From the NCBI RefSeq assembly GCF_025449335.1, contig NZ_CP104884.1, positions 1 to 64,000 on the forward strand: DNA of 64,000 bases. The letters are read 5' to 3'. Made by a program: the position numbers and the translations under genes. Below the pieces are notes generated by a model. The model saw only the letters and a program-made list of their open reading frames with translations, was not told where the DNA came from and searched no databases. This document shows positions 1 to 8,522 of this stretch, in pieces. This DNA comes from Bartonella sp. HY328 (GTDB lineage: Bacteria > Pseudomonadota > Alphaproteobacteria > Rhizobiales > Rhizobiaceae). Positions within the stretch are counted from its first letter, which is position 1, and the number at the start of each line of letters is the position of its first letter.

Positions 1-5
1 CGGCT

Positions 6-50
6 ATATTTTCGTAAATAATCGTATTTTTGTAGTTTTTGCGAAAATAT
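6..50. promoter_or_regulatory. Inverted repeat upstream of repA, candidate operator or partition site
   Basis: ATATTTTCG at 6-14 is exactly mirrored by CGAAAATAT at 42-50, with a 27-nt AT-rich spacer. It ends 25 bp before the repA start. RepA proteins of repABC systems repress their own promoter by binding inverted repeats near it, so an operator is the simplest reading. A partition (parS-like) role is also possible. The palindrome is seen; the function is inferred. Confidence 0.4.
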
Positions 51-75
51 CACTAAAAGGGATTTATTTGCCAAA

Positions 76-1266
76 ATGACCACTGATAAAGCAAATCGTT
101 TCGACTATCTTATTGCCGAACAGGGCGAAAAAATCTCTAGTGCTTTAAATATGTTGCGCATGCAGCAATATCCGCCAGATGCGAAAAAAGGCTTACGCAA
201 GTTTCAAACTGCTGAAGTTGCGCAGTTAATTGGCGTTACGCAAAGTCATTTGCGGCAATTAAATATTGAGGGTAAGGGCCCGCAAATCGAAACGATTAGT
301 GGCCGTCGTTATTACAGCGCCAATGATATGCTTGCTTTGCGCGATTATTTGGAAGACAATAAAAAATCTGACAAACGCTTTTATGTGCCGCGCCGCCGCG
401 AGGGCGAGGCTATGCAAGTCGTATCGGTGGTAAATTTTAAGGGTGGTAGCGGCAAAACCACCACAGCTGCCCATTTAGCGCAATATTTGGCTTTAACTGG
501 CCACCGTGTTTTAGCAGTTGATCTTGATCCGCAGGCATCATTAACCTCGCTTTTTGGTATTCAACCTGAAATGGATGACACGCAATCTTTTTACGAAGCA
601 TTGCGTTTTGATGAAGATCGTGTGCCAATTTCCAACATCATTCAAACCACCAATATTCCTGGTCTTGACATTGTACCGGCTAATTTAATGCTGCAAGAAT
701 ATGAATATGATGTACCTCTTGCTATTTCAGGAAAAAAAGGGGACGAGGGGCGGCTTTTCCATATTCGCATCGCCAATGCGTTAAAATCAGTTGATGACCA
801 ATATGACGTGGTGGTGATTGATTGTCCGCCGCAACTTGGTTATTTAACCATTACTGCGCTTATGGCATCGACGGGGATTTTAATTACCATTCATCCGCAA
901 ATGCTTGATATCATGTCGATGTCGCAATTTTTGATGATGCTTGGCGGCATTATGACATCAGTCGCCGATGCCGGTGCGCAGATCAAGGTAAACTGGTTTC
1001 GTTATCTCGTCACCCGGTTTGAGCCAACCGATATTCCGCAAGCGCAAATGGTTGGCTTTATGCAAAGCATGTTTGCCGCCAATATGCTTAAAAATCCGGT
1101 CTTAAAATCGACAGCTATTGCTGATGCCAGCATTAAAAAACAAACGCTTTATGAGGTGGAGCGCGGCGAATTTGTGCGTGCTACCTATGATCGGGCGATG
1201 GACAGTTTAAACTCTGCCAATAGCGAAATTGTTGATATTATCCACCAGCATTGGGGCAGGGTGTGA
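76..1266 (+). CDS. repA: RepA/ParA-type plasmid partition ATPase (repABC family)
   Basis: A 396-residue deviant-Walker ATPase that would segregate the replicon with RepB and, in this family, repress its own operon. It has an N-terminal helix-turn-helix region (about 43-70, around QLIGVTQSHLRQL), a deviant Walker A motif KGGSGKTT (122-129), VDLDPQAS (148-155) and a Walker B stretch VVVIDCPPQLG (about 245-255). The length and the N-terminal DNA-binding extension match RepA of repABC replicons rather than short chromosomal ParA. repB follows 96 bp downstream. The ATG lies about 14 nt after an AAAAGGG stretch, the only purine-rich site nearby. Confidence 0.93.
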   Translation: MTTDKANRFDYLIAEQGEKISSALNMLRMQQYPPDAKKGLRKFQTAEVAQLIGVTQSHLRQLNIEGKGPQIETISGRRYYSANDMLALRDYLEDNKKSDKRFYVPRRREGEAMQVVSVVNFKGGSGKTTTAAHLAQYLALTGHRVLAVDLDPQASLTSLFGIQPEMDDTQSFYEALRFDEDRVPISNIIQTTNIPGLDIVPANLMLQEYEYDVPLAISGKKGDEGRLFHIRIANALKSVDDQYDVVVIDCPPQLGYLTITALMASTGILITIHPQMLDIMSMSQFLMMLGGIMTSVADAGAQIKVNWFRYLVTRFEPTDIPQAQMVGFMQSMFAANMLKNPVLKSTAIADASIKKQTLYEVERGEFVRATYDRAMDSLNSANSEIVDIIHQHWGRV

Positions 1267-1279
1267 AAGTTTTGTCAGC

Positions 1280-1298
1280 CGTTTTTATTGTAAAAACG
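1280..1298. promoter_or_regulatory. Perfect 8+8 bp inverted repeat between repA and repB
   Basis: CGTTTTTA and TAAAAACG flank a 3-nt centre (TTG). It begins 13 bp after the repA stop. In repABC operons, parS-like partition sites and regulatory stems occur in these spacers. It could equally act as a small attenuator between the two genes. The symmetry is exact; the function is inferred. Confidence 0.4.
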
Positions 1299-1315
1299 AT
1301 AAATGAAATAAATAA

Positions 1316-1343
1316 GTTGCGCCTTTTGAGCAGCTCTTGCAAC
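1316..1343. promoter_or_regulatory. Nested palindrome upstream of repB, candidate parS
   Basis: GTTGC (1316-1320) and GCAAC (1339-1343) enclose a second, tight palindrome GAGCAGCTC (1328-1336). The GTT...AAC ends resemble the layout of partition sites bound by ParB/RepB proteins of rhizobial replicons, but the spacing is not canonical. It sits 20 bp before the repB start, so it may instead influence repB translation. Confidence 0.35.
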
Positions 1344-1362
1344 CGATTAAAGGATCATCATC

Positions 1363-2400
1363 ATGTCGCGTAAAAATCCCTTTGCCAATCTTGATATGTC
1401 ATCTTTAAACAAGCCAGAAGAAGTAGAAGCCAATCGGCCCAAGGCAAGCAAAACCGGTTATGCGATGACTGGTGCTGCTAAAGCCGTTGTGCGCTCAATT
1501 GAGGAAATGGCAGAAAATACCAAGAAGCTTATGGATGGTGAAACAATCATCACTCTTGATCCCAATTTGTTAGATGCTTCTTTTGTGTCTGATCGCTTGT
1601 CACAAAATGACGAGGCTTACCGCGAATTGTTGGAAGCGATTAAAGAGCAGGGGCAATTATCGCCAATTTTGGTGCGCCCTCATGAAGAACAAGCAGGGCG
1701 CTATATGGTGGTGTTTGGCCATAGGCGGGCGCAAGTGGCAAAGGAATTAGGGCTGCAAGTTAAGGCCGTGGTAAAAAGCCTTGATGATGTGGCATCTGCC
1801 GTGGCACAGGGGCAAGAAAATTCGGCACGGGCTAATTTATCCTTCATTGAACGCGCATTTTTCGCGCAAAATCTTGCGGCGCGTGGCCTATCACGGCAAG
1901 TGATTAAATCAGCCTTAAGCCTTGATGATGCCATGCTATCCAAAATGCTAAGCGTTATGGAAATTATGCCGCAAACTTTGTTAACTGCACTTGGTGCGGC
2001 AAAAAATATCGGTCGTGATAAGTGGTTAAGTCTGCGCCAAATTATCTTAAATCCTGCATTTCTAGACCGTGCCCTTGAATATGTTAAAACTGATGATTTT
2101 ATCGCCCTTGGCAATGAGCAGCGCTTTGATGATTTGCATCAATATTTGGTAAAATATCAAAAGAAATCTGCCGCTAAAACCAATGCAAAATCAAAGGCAA
2201 AAGGCCAAACGAGCGACAATGTAAAAAATGCGGTTACAGCGTGGCAATCAATGGACAAAAAAATTGATGTTGCGATTAAACCAAAGCCAAAAGCCCTTAG
2301 CTTGGAATTTAATCACGCGGATAGCAAAGCCTTTGGCGAATGGATCGGCAATAATTTATCAAAGTTTTATGAAGATTATTTAAACGCTCAAAAAGCGTGA
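1363..2400 (+). CDS. repB: RepB/ParB-type plasmid partition DNA-binding protein
   Basis: A 345-residue centromere-binding protein that loads on parS and activates RepA. A ParB/Srx-type nuclease-fold domain spans about 60-145 and includes the ParB box VFGHRRAQVAKELG (about 118-131). It is followed by GQENSARANL (about 149-158), a signature strongly seen in RepB of repABC plasmids, and a helix-turn-helix region to about residue 235. A lysine-rich linker and short C-terminal domain follow. It is probably cotranscribed with repA. In a standard repABC operon a counter-transcribed RNA and repC would come next; neither is visible here. Confidence 0.93.
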   Translation: MSRKNPFANLDMSSLNKPEEVEANRPKASKTGYAMTGAAKAVVRSIEEMAENTKKLMDGETIITLDPNLLDASFVSDRLSQNDEAYRELLEAIKEQGQLSPILVRPHEEQAGRYMVVFGHRRAQVAKELGLQVKAVVKSLDDVASAVAQGQENSARANLSFIERAFFAQNLAARGLSRQVIKSALSLDDAMLSKMLSVMEIMPQTLLTALGAAKNIGRDKWLSLRQIILNPAFLDRALEYVKTDDFIALGNEQRFDDLHQYLVKYQKKSAAKTNAKSKAKGQTSDNVKNAVTAWQSMDKKIDVAIKPKPKALSLEFNHADSKAFGEWIGNNLSKFYEDYLNAQKA

Positions 2401-2443
2401 TAGCTAGTATAAATAGATACACTCGTTATCGGTGGTATAATGT

Positions 2444-2471
2444 AATTAAGCGGGCGAAATCCCGCTTAATT
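2444..2471 (+). terminator. Hairpin after repB, probable terminator
   Basis: AATTAAGCGGG (2444-2454) pairs perfectly with CCCGCTTAATT (2461-2471) around a 6-nt loop. No strong T run follows, so it is an 11-bp stem placed 43 bp after the repB stop. It probably ends repAB transcription. Confidence 0.6.
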
Positions 2472-2743
2472 CTATTGAACGGATTGATACTAAATTGATT
2501 TTTCCAATACTAAAATATTTATAATTGATTTGGTCTTTTTAATAGAGTAGCCAAAGATCTTTTTAGCTTGTGGTCGGCATTAATACCAAAACCACAAACA
2601 TAATTTTTGTATTTTTAGGTATTTTTTGAAGTAATTTTATTTAGTTTATCCATATTGAATTATTTTTTATTTTTATCGGCCGTGACCTTAGTTCGCCAAT
2701 TATTTTTTTTAATTTATTTGCCGTGATAGATATATTGTTTTAG

Positions 2744-2857
2744 CAACAAATACGGTCAAATGTAGCTACAATTCAGGCGATTAAGCCCGTTATGCAAGGC
2801 TTTAAAAAAGCGCAAACAGATGATTTTGCGTTAATTGATAATCCACCACATAAGTAA
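2744..2857 (+). pseudogene. Possible C-terminal gene remnant in the repB-autotransporter gap
   Basis: The 690-bp gap after repB holds no full gene. From 2744 (just after a TAG) to a TAA at 2855-2857, 37 codons are open with protein-like composition, including PVMQGFKKAQTDDFALIDNP near the end. There is no start codon or ribosome site in the right place. It looks like the tail of a lost gene. I do not recognise the family, and it does not resemble RepC. Confidence 0.25.
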
Positions 2858-2957
2858 GTAAATTCTAAATTATAAAGGTCTGTAATTCACACGAATTTGT
2901 ATTTTCATGTATAAGTTAATCATTTATGGCGATAGTTATTATATTAATGTATACAAA

Positions 2958-2988
2958 AGACTTATTATTATAAAATAATAATAAGTCT
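2958..2988. terminator. AT-rich 14+14 bp perfect palindrome upstream of the autotransporter
   Basis: AGACTTATTATTAT (2958-2971) is mirrored by ATAATAATAAGTCT (2975-2988) around AAA. It could terminate leftward or rightward transcription, or be an AT-rich structural element. It lies about 100 bp before the autotransporter start, which carries a purine-rich GGGGGC about 9 nt before its ATG. Confidence 0.35.
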
Positions 2989-3090
2989 ATATTTATTGTA
3001 GTTTAGATAGCGCTAATATTTACTTGGTGGGGTTAGGTGCGTTAGGCTTTTGATAAATAATGGTTATTATTATTTATTACGGGGGCATCT

Positions 3091-6000
3091 ATGATGAATT
3101 TGTCAAAAAATCGCTTTAAATTTAAAGGTTATGTTTCACGTTTTGCGCTCACTATAGCACTTGGTGGTGCTATCATGGGAAGCATAGGTTTGGCAGCCGC
3201 AACGGCTGAAGATATTAGCTATAATGGAAATGATGCGGCAAATTATTTAAAACAAGATCCGACAGGAAATACCGCAGCCGCTATTGTTTTCAAAAGTCTT
3301 TTTGCCAATGGCGTCTATTCGGGTAATACTATAACGGTTGGATTAAATAATGCGACGGTGGTTTCCAACTGGAACACGCAAACAGATGCAAGCGATCCCG
3401 TTGCTCCTTATGTTATATATGGCGGTGTTAGTATCGGTGCAGTTGGAAATACCCAAGATAACAACAATGGGACAGCTGGTAAAGATATTACCAAAAACAC
3501 CATTTTTATGCAAAACGTCCAATATGATTGGAGTGGCAAGGCAGCCCCAGATGGCGCTAGCATTGCGCGTGACAATGGCGGCGGCGTTGGTGGCATGGGT
3601 GGCGGTTCAGTTTATGGCGGGTTAACTATTGGTGGTGCTGGTGCCAATGGCGGTACTGCCAGCATCGTTGACGCTGGTATGGGTGGTTCTGGCGGTTCTG
3701 TTGCAAATAATAACGTAATATTGGCGCATGTTACTTTAGTGGGTGCATCAGGTGGTTCCGGTGGTTTTGGTGTTGATAATAGGGCTCTTGGCGGCAGCGG
3801 CAGTGGCGGCGTTGCTGGGATGGGGGGCGCTTCTGTTTATGGTGGTTTAAGCATTGGTGGTTCTGGCGCTTTAGGCGGTTCTGGCGGTTCTGTTATAGGC
3901 AATATTGTTACATTAACGGATATAAGACTAACGGGCGGTGTTGGTGGCAATGGGGGCAATGGCGGTTATAGTGCTAGGAGTTTTGGCATTGGCGGCGGCG
4001 GTGTCGGCGGCATGGGTGGCGGTTCGGTTTATGGGGGGTTAAGCATTGGAGGAGCCGGAGGCAATAGATCAGGATCCGGAGCCGACGGATTTGGCGGCGG
4101 CGGCGGTATTGTTAGAAATAATTACGTAATATTGGTGAATGTTACTTTGGACGGTGCATTAGGTGGTTCTGGCGGTGGCGGAATGGGTGGCGGTTCAGTT
4201 TATGGTGGTTTAAGCATTGGCGGTGGCGGCACAGGCGGCGGTGACGGCGGGGCTGTTATAGGCAATATAGTGACATTAACAAATGTGATACTTGCAGGCA
4301 ATGGCGGCGGAGCTGGCGGTGCTGGCGGTGTGGGTATTGCCAATATTGGCTTTGGTAATGGCGGTTATGGTCGTGGTGATGGCAGTGGCGGCGTTGGTGG
4401 CATGGGTGGCGGTTCGGTTTATGGTGGTTTAAGTATAGGCGGTTCGGGCGGTGGCGCCGATGGTGGTGCTGTTACAGGCAATATAGTGACATTGACCGAT
4501 GTAAGGCTGACGGGGGGTGTTGGTGGCAATGGAGGTAATGGGGGATATGGCCGTGGCAGCTCCAGTACATGGACCACCGGTGGCAGTGCCAATGGTGATG
4601 GCAGTGGCGGTGTTGGTGGCATTGGCGGTGGTTCGGTTTATGGCGGTTTAAGCATTGGCGGTTCGGGCGGAATTGAACTTCAAAACGGTAGTAATAGTGT
4701 TAGTTATGGCAATGGTTCGGGCGGTGCAGGCGGTGCTGTTATGGACAATACGGTTACATTAAAGAATGTAATACTGACGGGTGCGCTTGGCGGTGTTGGC
4801 GGCGATGGTGGTATTGCTGTTAGCTTTGGTCCTAGATATGTCAGTATTGGCGTTGGCGGCGGCGGTATTGGTGGCATGGGTGGCGGTTCGGTTTATGGCG
4901 GTGTAAGCATTGGTGGTTCGGGCGGTCAAGATAATTACGAGAATGGCAATGGCGGTTCCGGCGGCATTGTTAAGGGCAATAATGTGATCTTAACAAATGT
5001 TGTCCTCAATGGCGCTCAAGGTGGCAGTGGTGGCAATGGTGGCCTTGGCACGAATGTGATCGCTGGCAATGGTTTTGGCTATGGTTATGGCGGCGGCGGC
5101 GTTGGTGGCATAGGTGGCGGTTCGGTTTTTGGTGGTTTAAGCATTGGCGGTTCGGGCGGTATGGGAAATGCCAGTACCTATGGCATTGCTGGCGGCGATG
5201 GCGGTTCGGGCGGCGATGTTACGAGCAATAGTTTAACCTTAACGGATGTTGTCCTCAATGGCGCTCAAGGTGGTAGCGGCGGCGATGCTGGTAGTGGCAA
5301 TTTTGATGGTGCTGGTGCTAGCGGCAATAGTGGCATGGCTGGCGGTTCGGTTTATGGTGGTTTGAGCATTGGCGGTGCTGGTGGCAAAAGCTATGGCGTT
5401 GGTGGTACTGGCGGCGATGGTGGCATTGTTAGCAATAATAATGTCGGTATTGCAGGCATATCGTCTATCGGGGCTAGTATTTATGGTGGCCTGAGCATAG
5501 GTGGTGCCGCAGGATCAAACGGAGTAAATGGTAGTGGTGGTCAAGCCATTAACAACACAGTCACGTTAATTGGTGACAAAATCACACTCAATCAAGTGAT
5601 AAATGGTGTCACTACCTATGGCTCTATCTGGGGTGGTAAGAGTATAGATGGTGCTGGTGTCAGTTTTAATGAGTCAGGTGCAGATTTTGCGACTATTTTT
5701 GAAAAAGTAATTTCTGGCAATACGCTTAATCTTGTTGGCTATCGCGGTACGGTTTCTGGTGTTTATAATTTTGAAAATTATAACTGGACATTGCCAAGTG
5801 ATGTCAAAAATGGCGATACACTGATTACAATTGCCGAGGGTGGTAGCGCTGTTGACCTAACCGATACTAAACATACCGTTGCAGATATGAAAGTGAGCGA
5901 TAACCGTCTCAATGATGGTGACGAGGTAACTTTTATCACTAAAACAACTGGTACATGGTCAGCCAGCCCTTATACAATCAAACAGGGTCAATTTATCATT

Positions 6001-7182
6001 TATGAAGCAACCTTGTCACAAAAGCCAAATGGCACTGATGAGGCATTTGTTCTAACTATTGGCAAAAAGGATGATACAACACCGCCTGCACCAGAACCAA
6101 CACCCAATCCGACACCAGAACCAACACCTCAGCCTATTGATCCTAATGGTTCATCTGCAGCAAAGGTTAATCCGCAGTCAAAATCTTATTTAGAAGGGCG
6201 AGCCGCGGCCCTTGCTGTCCTTAATCAGGCAAATGATCTGATTTCAATGGCTGGCATTGATACTATTCGCATTATGGTGCGCGCCAATGATGATGATGTT
6301 AATCGCCCAGCCTTTATTCCTTTCATGATCGCCAATGGCTCATCGCAGCGTTATAATACTGGCAGCCATGTTGATATTAAGGGCTTTAACATGGCACTTG
6401 GTATTGCAACAGGTTTTGATTTTTACGTCGGGCATAAAGCAACAGTTGGTGCTTTCTTTGAATATGGCCGCGGTACCTATGATACCTATAATAGCTTTAG
6501 CAATTTTGCTTCAGTTCATGGCGATGGTTCTAGTGATTATAAAGGTGGCGGACTTTTTGGCCGCATTGACTTTGCCAATACTGGTCTTGGACGGGTAAGT
6601 AATTTAGCCGTTGATCAAGCTGATGGCGTTTACCTTGAAGCATCAATACGTGCAGGGCGTGCCAGCAGTAAGTTTGACGTCGGCAATAATATTTTTGGCC
6701 AAATGGAGAATGGCTATCATGGTTCTTATGATAGTAAAAGCCGCTATTATGGCGGGCATCTTGCTGGTGGTTATGTCTTTAATTTTGATGAAAAACAATC
6801 ACTTGATGTCTATAGTCGTTATTTATGGGTACATATGGATGGCGATACAGTCTCAATTAGCAATGAAAAGCTACGCTTTGATCGCGCGCAAAGTTCACGC
6901 TTACAAATAGGTGGGCGTTATGCATATGCATATAATGAGCAGTTCAAACCTTATATTGGTGCCGCTTATGAGTATGAATTTGATGGTGAGATTGCTGCAA
7001 GGGCTTATGAGTTCAATCTCGATAAGCCATCATTGCAGGGTAGCACCGGCATATTTGAAGCTGGCTTCAACTTCCAGCCAATAGCTACTAATCAATATTT
7101 TAACATTAATGTTAATGCTCAAGGCTATGTTGGTCAGCGGCAAGGCGGCGGCGGCGGTGTAAAAATTAAATACCAATTTTAA
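3091..7182 (+). CDS. Glycine-rich autotransporter (type Va secretion) with repeat passenger
   Basis: A 1363-residue surface protein. An extended signal peptide is followed by a probable cleavage near AAATA (about residue 40). A passenger of about 800 residues carries some ten imperfect repeats centred on GGGSVYGGLSIGG, each followed by a beta-strand segment of the type NxVTLTxVxLxG. A Pro/Glu/Thr linker (about 995-1015) joins the autotransporter beta-barrel domain of roughly 280 residues, ending in an aromatic residue (KIKYQF). The barrel would sit in the outer membrane and export the passenger, probably as a beta-solenoid. No protease or lipase motif was seen, so adhesion or shielding is likely. 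The start is MM at 3091/3094. It stands alone between a palindrome and a strong terminator. Confidence 0.9.
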   Translation: MMNLSKNRFKFKGYVSRFALTIALGGAIMGSIGLAAATAEDISYNGNDAANYLKQDPTGNTAAAIVFKSLFANGVYSGNTITVGLNNATVVSNWNTQTDASDPVAPYVIYGGVSIGAVGNTQDNNNGTAGKDITKNTIFMQNVQYDWSGKAAPDGASIARDNGGGVGGMGGGSVYGGLTIGGAGANGGTASIVDAGMGGSGGSVANNNVILAHVTLVGASGGSGGFGVDNRALGGSGSGGVAGMGGASVYGGLSIGGSGALGGSGGSVIGNIVTLTDIRLTGGVGGNGGNGGYSARSFGIGGGGVGGMGGGSVYGGLSIGGAGGNRSGSGADGFGGGGGIVRNNYVILVNVTLDGALGGSGGGGMGGGSVYGGLSIGGGGTGGGDGGAVIGNIVTLTNVILAGNGGGAGGAGGVGIANIGFGNGGYGRGDGSGGVGGMGGGSVYGGLSIGGSGGGADGGAVTGNIVTLTDVRLTGGVGGNGGNGGYGRGSSSTWTTGGSANGDGSGGVGGIGGGSVYGGLSIGGSGGIELQNGSNSVSYGNGSGGAGGAVMDNTVTLKNVILTGALGGVGGDGGIAVSFGPRYVSIGVGGGGIGGMGGGSVYGGVSIGGSGGQDNYENGNGGSGGIVKGNNVILTNVVLNGAQGGSGGNGGLGTNVIAGNGFGYGYGGGGVGGIGGGSVFGGLSIGGSGGMGNASTYGIAGGDGGSGGDVTSNSLTLTDVVLNGAQGGSGGDAGSGNFDGAGASGNSGMAGGSVYGGLSIGGAGGKSYGVGGTGGDGGIVSNNNVGIAGISSIGASIYGGLSIGGAAGSNGVNGSGGQAINNTVTLIGDKITLNQVINGVTTYGSIWGGKSIDGAGVSFNESGADFATIFEKVISGNTLNLVGYRGTVSGVYNFENYNWTLPSDVKNGDTLITIAEGGSAVDLTDTKHTVADMKVSDNRLNDGDEVTFITKTTGTWSASPYTIKQGQFIIYEATLSQKPNGTDEAFVLTIGKKDDTTPPAPEPTPNPTPEPTPQPIDPNGSSAAKVNPQSKSYLEGRAAALAVLNQANDLISMAGIDTIRIMVRANDDDVNRPAFIPFMIANGSSQRYNTGSHVDIKGFNMALGIATGFDFYVGHKATVGAFFEYGRGTYDTYNSFSNFASVHGDGSSDYKGGGLFGRIDFANTGLGRVSNLAVDQADGVYLEASIRAGRASSKFDVGNNIFGQMENGYHGSYDSKSRYYGGHLAGGYVFNFDEKQSLDVYSRYLWVHMDGDTVSISNEKLRFDRAQSSRLQIGGRYAYAYNEQFKPYIGAAYEYEFDGEIAARAYEFNLDKPSLQGSTGIFEAGFNFQPIATNQYFNINVNAQGYVGQRQGGGGGVKIKYQF
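3577..5520 (+). repeat. Tandem glycine-rich repeats inside the autotransporter gene
   Basis: About ten copies of a coding repeat whose core reads GGGSVYGGLSIGG, spaced by variable segments. Two degenerate copies lie outside (YVIYGGVSIG before, YGSIWGGKSIDG after). Near-identical DNA cores such as GGCGGTTCGGTTTATGG recur, so copies can recombine. The G+C of the block is higher than in neighbouring genes because of glycine codons. Confidence 0.85.
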
Positions 7183-7237
7183 GCCTAATATGGAATAGTT
7201 TCATAAGCATATAAAAACTAATTATATTTATTGAAGT

Positions 7238-7276
7238 AAAAAGCCTGTAGATTTTTATCGACGGGCTTTTTCTTTT
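7238..7276 (+). terminator. Rho-independent terminator of the autotransporter gene
   Basis: AAAAAGCC (7238-7245) pairs with GGCTTTTT (7264-7271), followed by CTTTT. It lies 55 bp after the stop codon. Confidence 0.75.
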
Positions 7277-7458
7277 ATAAAGATGCCGCCAAGTTTTTAA
7301 CCGTCTGCTTTAAATCTCCATAGGCGATAATGGAACAAACAAATTAGCCTTAAGTAATTTTACTGTATATTAAAATATGGTTTTATTTTTCAAATAAATT
7401 TAATGCTAATAAATATGGCAATTAAGCACTATAAATATATCAAAACTATACTAGCTAA

Positions 7459-7471
7459 TGCTATAATAGCA
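7459..7471 (+). promoter_or_regulatory. Palindrome over a TATAAT box upstream of the WYL gene
   Basis: TGCTAT-A-ATAGCA is a 13-bp palindrome containing TATAAT at 7462-7467, a good -10 hexamer. It lies 123 bp before the WYL gene. WYL regulators of defence islands often repress their own promoters by binding inverted repeats over the -10, so this is a candidate autoregulatory site. No convincing -35 is present. Confidence 0.35.
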
Positions 7472-7593
7472 GTGCAGTAAATGGAAAATTTATAAAATTA
7501 ATCGAGGCATGGTCGACTATTTGCCAGCAAAATAGAATATGCTATTCGGTTACTTGCAAAATTACACGGGATCAAATTTGTGGGGAAGCAAAT

Positions 7594-8400
7594 ATGGCCT
7601 ATAAAAAGGCGGGTGAATTACTCAACCTCGCAATTGATATAGCTTCGCGGCGCTATGGTATGACCTATAGCGAAATTGACGATTATTCTAAAACGAGTAA
7701 TATTGAGTCACGGCTGCGCGACCTTTATAACAAACTTATGGCAACAGCTGGTCAAAACCTAAAAAAGTCAACTCTGATTGATTATGATTACCTGATTGAA
7801 AGCAATTATATTGCTGCAACTACTGGTCCTCATGTTGAAATTGATCGCAAAGTTGTTCAAGATATTTATGAGGCTTTAACCGCTGGCAACCAAATAGAAT
7901 TTGAATATTTTGATAGCTATAAAGAGGCATGGATAAGCCGCCATGTGCATCCACAAGGCTTGATTATTGGGCGGCGCCATTACCTTATTGCCATAAGCGA
8001 TAAGGCATTGCAGTTTCAATCACCGGTTTGGTACCGCCTTGACCGCATGAGGACTATTACCCAACTGCCCACATCATCGCAAAAATTAGACAATTTCAAC
8101 CTTGCCGATTATGCTAAACGCGCCTTTGGTGGCTTTTATTCCGATGAGGAATATAACGAGGTTGAATGGCGCTTTGCTAAAGAGGCAGCAAGGGCGGTAA
8201 AAAATTATCGTTTCCACCTCGATCAAATCACCTGCGAAAATGATGATGGTAGTGTGACCATTGGTTTTAAGGCGGCGGGCTTTTATGAAATGGCTTGGGC
8301 GCTTTATCCATGGGGCAATAAGATCGAGGTTATTAAACCACAGGCATTGCGCGATTTGGTCGATAAATATCGCCGCGATGATTTTCCAATGTTGCCTTAA
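7594..8400 (+). CDS. WYL-domain transcriptional regulator
   Basis: A 268-residue protein. A short, degenerate winged-helix-like region is at the N-terminus (about 5-50, GELLNLAIDIASRRYGMTYSE). A WYL domain follows (about 92-165), with conserved features IEFEYFDSY, the HPQGLIIGRRHYLIA core and WYRLDRM. A C-terminal extension domain runs to the end. WYL proteins sense nucleic-acid or nucleotide ligands and commonly control phage-defence genes (BrxR and CapW are examples). This one lies 122 bp upstream of two DUF262 genes on the same strand, so it is the likely regulator of that cassette. It is somewhat shorter than usual (about 300), mainly at the helix-turn-helix. Confidence 0.85.
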   Translation: MAYKKAGELLNLAIDIASRRYGMTYSEIDDYSKTSNIESRLRDLYNKLMATAGQNLKKSTLIDYDYLIESNYIAATTGPHVEIDRKVVQDIYEALTAGNQIEFEYFDSYKEAWISRHVHPQGLIIGRRHYLIAISDKALQFQSPVWYRLDRMRTITQLPTSSQKLDNFNLADYAKRAFGGFYSDEEYNEVEWRFAKEAARAVKNYRFHLDQITCENDDGSVTIGFKAAGFYEMAWALYPWGNKIEVIKPQALRDLVDKYRRDDFPMLP

Positions 8401-8522
8401 GATTGGGTATCTTAAGGGAGGACAGATTTTGTCGCATAAGTGACCTATAGAGCCGAAGAATAAAAGCCGCGCAAATAAAATATCTAATCCAGCAGTAATC
8501 ACGATAAAGGGGCATTGCCGTC

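Noticed and set aside
2401..3090. A hidden or broken repC after repB
   Set aside because: All frames were read; only a 37-codon remnant appears and nothing resembles RepC or the counter-transcribed RNA region.
3577..5520. Regular repeats that could be taken for a CRISPR array
   Set aside because: They are in frame within a long coding sequence, unequal in spacing, and translate to glycine-rich autotransporter repeats; no cas genes are present.
7506..7640. An out-of-frame N-terminal extension of the WYL gene (IEYAIRLLAKLHG)
   Set aside because: The short peptide looks protein-like, but the in-frame start at 7594 already gives a helix-turn-helix-like N-terminus, so a frameshift is not needed.
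8086..8502. 138-codon minus-strand frame across the end of the WYL gene
   Set aside because: Antisense to a recognised gene, with composition of a shadow frame.
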